Positions 7,701-7,822 of a DNA stretch of 7,822 nt are shown piece by piece. The notes beneath the pieces were generated by a model that had not been told where the DNA came from, did no database searches, and saw only the letters and a list, made by a program, of their open reading frames with translations. Numbering within the stretch: position 1 is the stretch's first letter; every line of letters starts with the position of its first letter. Position numbers and translations under genes: made by a program. Where the stretch lies: contig JAFAVO010000323.1 of assembly GCA_019242385.1 (NCBI GenBank), forward strand, positions 1-7,822. Direction: 5' to 3'. The stretch comes from Gammaproteobacteria bacterium. GTDB taxonomy: Bacteria; Pseudomonadota; Gammaproteobacteria; Steroidobacterales; Steroidobacteraceae.

Positions 7701-7822
7701 ATTCTGCTCATCGGTATCGTGAAGAAAAACGCCATCATGATGATCGACTTCGCACTCGATGCGCAGCGCCACGGCGACTCCGCGGGCGAGGCGATATATC
7801 GCGCGGCGGTGCTGCGCTTCCG
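4734..7822 (+). CDS. mdtC: MdtC-like RND multidrug efflux pump subunit, 3' end cut by window edge
   Basis: This is the second RND pump subunit, expected to pair with MdtB in one heterotrimer. I read the frame from the GTG at 4734 to the edge without a stop: 1029 codons plus two bases, ending in the conserved VLRFR. By comparison with E. coli MdtC (1025 residues), roughly the last 60-70 residues, including the final membrane segments, are off the window. TM1 is at about 24-43, TM2 near 349, TM7 near 540-560 and TM8 near 932-950. Proton-relay residues are present: D413-D414 in TM4 (GFVVDDAIVVLEN) and K998 in TM10 (GIVKKNAIMM). The MdtC signature QDIRTGGRQS starts at residue 666, and LPVAPLPQVD lies near the N-terminus. 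Two oddities: a Gly-rich loop (GFTGGGSAGGGQVNSG) a few residues longer than in E. coli, and a 62-residue Ala/Ser/Thr/Asn-rich insertion at about 792-853. The four-base overlap with mdtB indicates translational coupling. Confidence 0.96.
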   Translation, partial: MSLGGRDGTVWLLNLSEPFIRRPVATTLLTLGMALSGVMAYGMLPVAPLPQVDLPTIAVSASMAGASPEVMAATVATPLERHLGQIADVTEMTSSSSTGATHITLQFGLDRDIDGAARDVEAAINAARADLPTALRSNPTYHKVNPADAPMLILALTSRTLTPGQLYDAASTILQQKLSQVRGVGQVTIGGSSLPAVRVEINPAAVFKYGIGLEDVRAALAAANANTPKGSIDIGAQRYQIYTNDQATVAAQYRNLVIAYRNGAPVRLTDVAAVEDSVENVRNLGLANGSPAVLVILYKAPDANIIATVDAVKQLLPALQASIPTDIAIKVAMDRTTTIRSSLRAVESTLAIAVALVILVVFLFLRDWRATLVPAVAVPISLLGTVGAMYLLGYSLDNISLMALIIATGFVVDDAIVVLENTTRHVEAGMPRFAAAIQGAREVGFTVLSMSLSLVAVFIPILLMGGIVGRLFREFSVTLSVAVLLSLVVSLTTTPMMCSRLIRRRDAHTRSRVFHASERAFEALLDAYRRSLRWALDNRGLVMLILAMTVVFNVYLLMVIPRGFFPQQDTGRLMGGMQADQAISFQSMSRKLQQFEAIVQADPAVESVVGFTGGGSAGGGQVNSGFLFASLKPRAQRKLSADEVIGRLRPRLNQVAGARLFLQAAQDIRTGGRQSLSQYQYTLQADSIAELYRWAPQLTEALQHEPALSDVNSDQQQNGQEVELVVDRDTAARLKLNPATIDNNLYDAFGQRSVSTIYKALNQYHVIMEVAPEYWQSPDTLQHLWVSTAGGTVSGSQATNAVAGTVLSQQTAANSSAAALAADAARNQATNSLANTGHGVASTGAAVSTAAEAMVPLAAFSHYAPGNTPLAVNHQGAFVAATISFNVAPNRSLSDAQAAIARAVNEIHMPASVHGSFQGTGRVFEESVANEPILILTALAAIYIVLGVLYESYIHPITILSTIPSAGAGAVLALRLFDTEFSIMALIAVILLIGIVKKNAIMMIDFALDAQRHGDSAGEAIYRAAVLRF
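7089..7282 (+). repeat. 11-bp direct repeat at the borders of the MdtC insertion
   Basis: GTCAGCACCGC occurs at 7089-7099 and again at 7272-7282, 183 bases (61 codons) apart and in the same reading frame, encoding V-S-T-A both times. The two copies sit just before and at the end of the extra segment of the MdtC-like protein. Inside it, a weaker protein-level repeat is seen: QATNAVAGT (residues 797-805) and QATNSLANT (828-836). Tandem duplication or slippage could explain this, but convergence in low-complexity, GC-rich coding sequence is also possible. Confidence 0.55.

Noticed and set aside
5307..7772. Two further long minus-strand frames (5307-6491 and 6621-7772) opposite mdtC
   Set aside because: They have the same composition as the other antisense frame, no start context and no recognisable motifs; they mirror the mdtC reading frame.
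1..7822. CRISPR arrays, tRNA or rRNA genes, insertion sequences, phage genes
   Set aside because: I saw no regularly spaced repeats, RNA gene motifs, transposase sequence or terminal inverted repeats; almost all of the window is efflux coding sequence.

Overview
The window is an ordinary but nearly complete RND-type tripartite efflux operon of the MdtABC class on the + strand. It comes from a GC-rich Gram-negative bacterium: almost every third codon position is G or C, and the proteins are periplasmic and inner-membrane components that need an outer membrane. A proteobacterium is the natural reading. I cannot place it more finely from this sequence.

Layout: positions 1-260 are a non-coding leader. 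It holds a perfect 10-bp inverted repeat (27-48) and no clear sigma-70 promoter. An mdtA-like membrane fusion protein gene follows (261-1565). After a 25-nt gap comes an mdtB-like RND pump subunit (1591-4737). An mdtC-like second RND subunit starts at a GTG that overlaps the mdtB stop by four bases (4734) and runs open to the right edge (7822), so its last transmembrane region is missing. There is no gene-free stretch over 300 bases.

How the genes work together: in the characterised E. coli system, MdtB and MdtC form a B2C heterotrimer in the inner membrane. It uses the proton gradient to export amphipathic compounds such as bile salts and novobiocin through a TolC-type channel, with MdtA as the periplasmic adaptor. 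Here the B and C identities rest on subunit-specific motifs, and both pumps keep the TM4 Asp-Asp pair and the TM10 Lys of the proton relay. No TolC-type channel gene, MdtD-like transporter, BaeSR-like two-component system or other regulator is visible.

The most distinctive features are a 62-residue Ala/Ser/Thr/Asn-rich insertion in the second periplasmic loop of the MdtC-like subunit, associated with an 11-bp direct repeat, and the palindrome upstream of the operon. I did not find evidence for a new biological system. The long antisense reading frames are shadows of GC-rich coding sequence.
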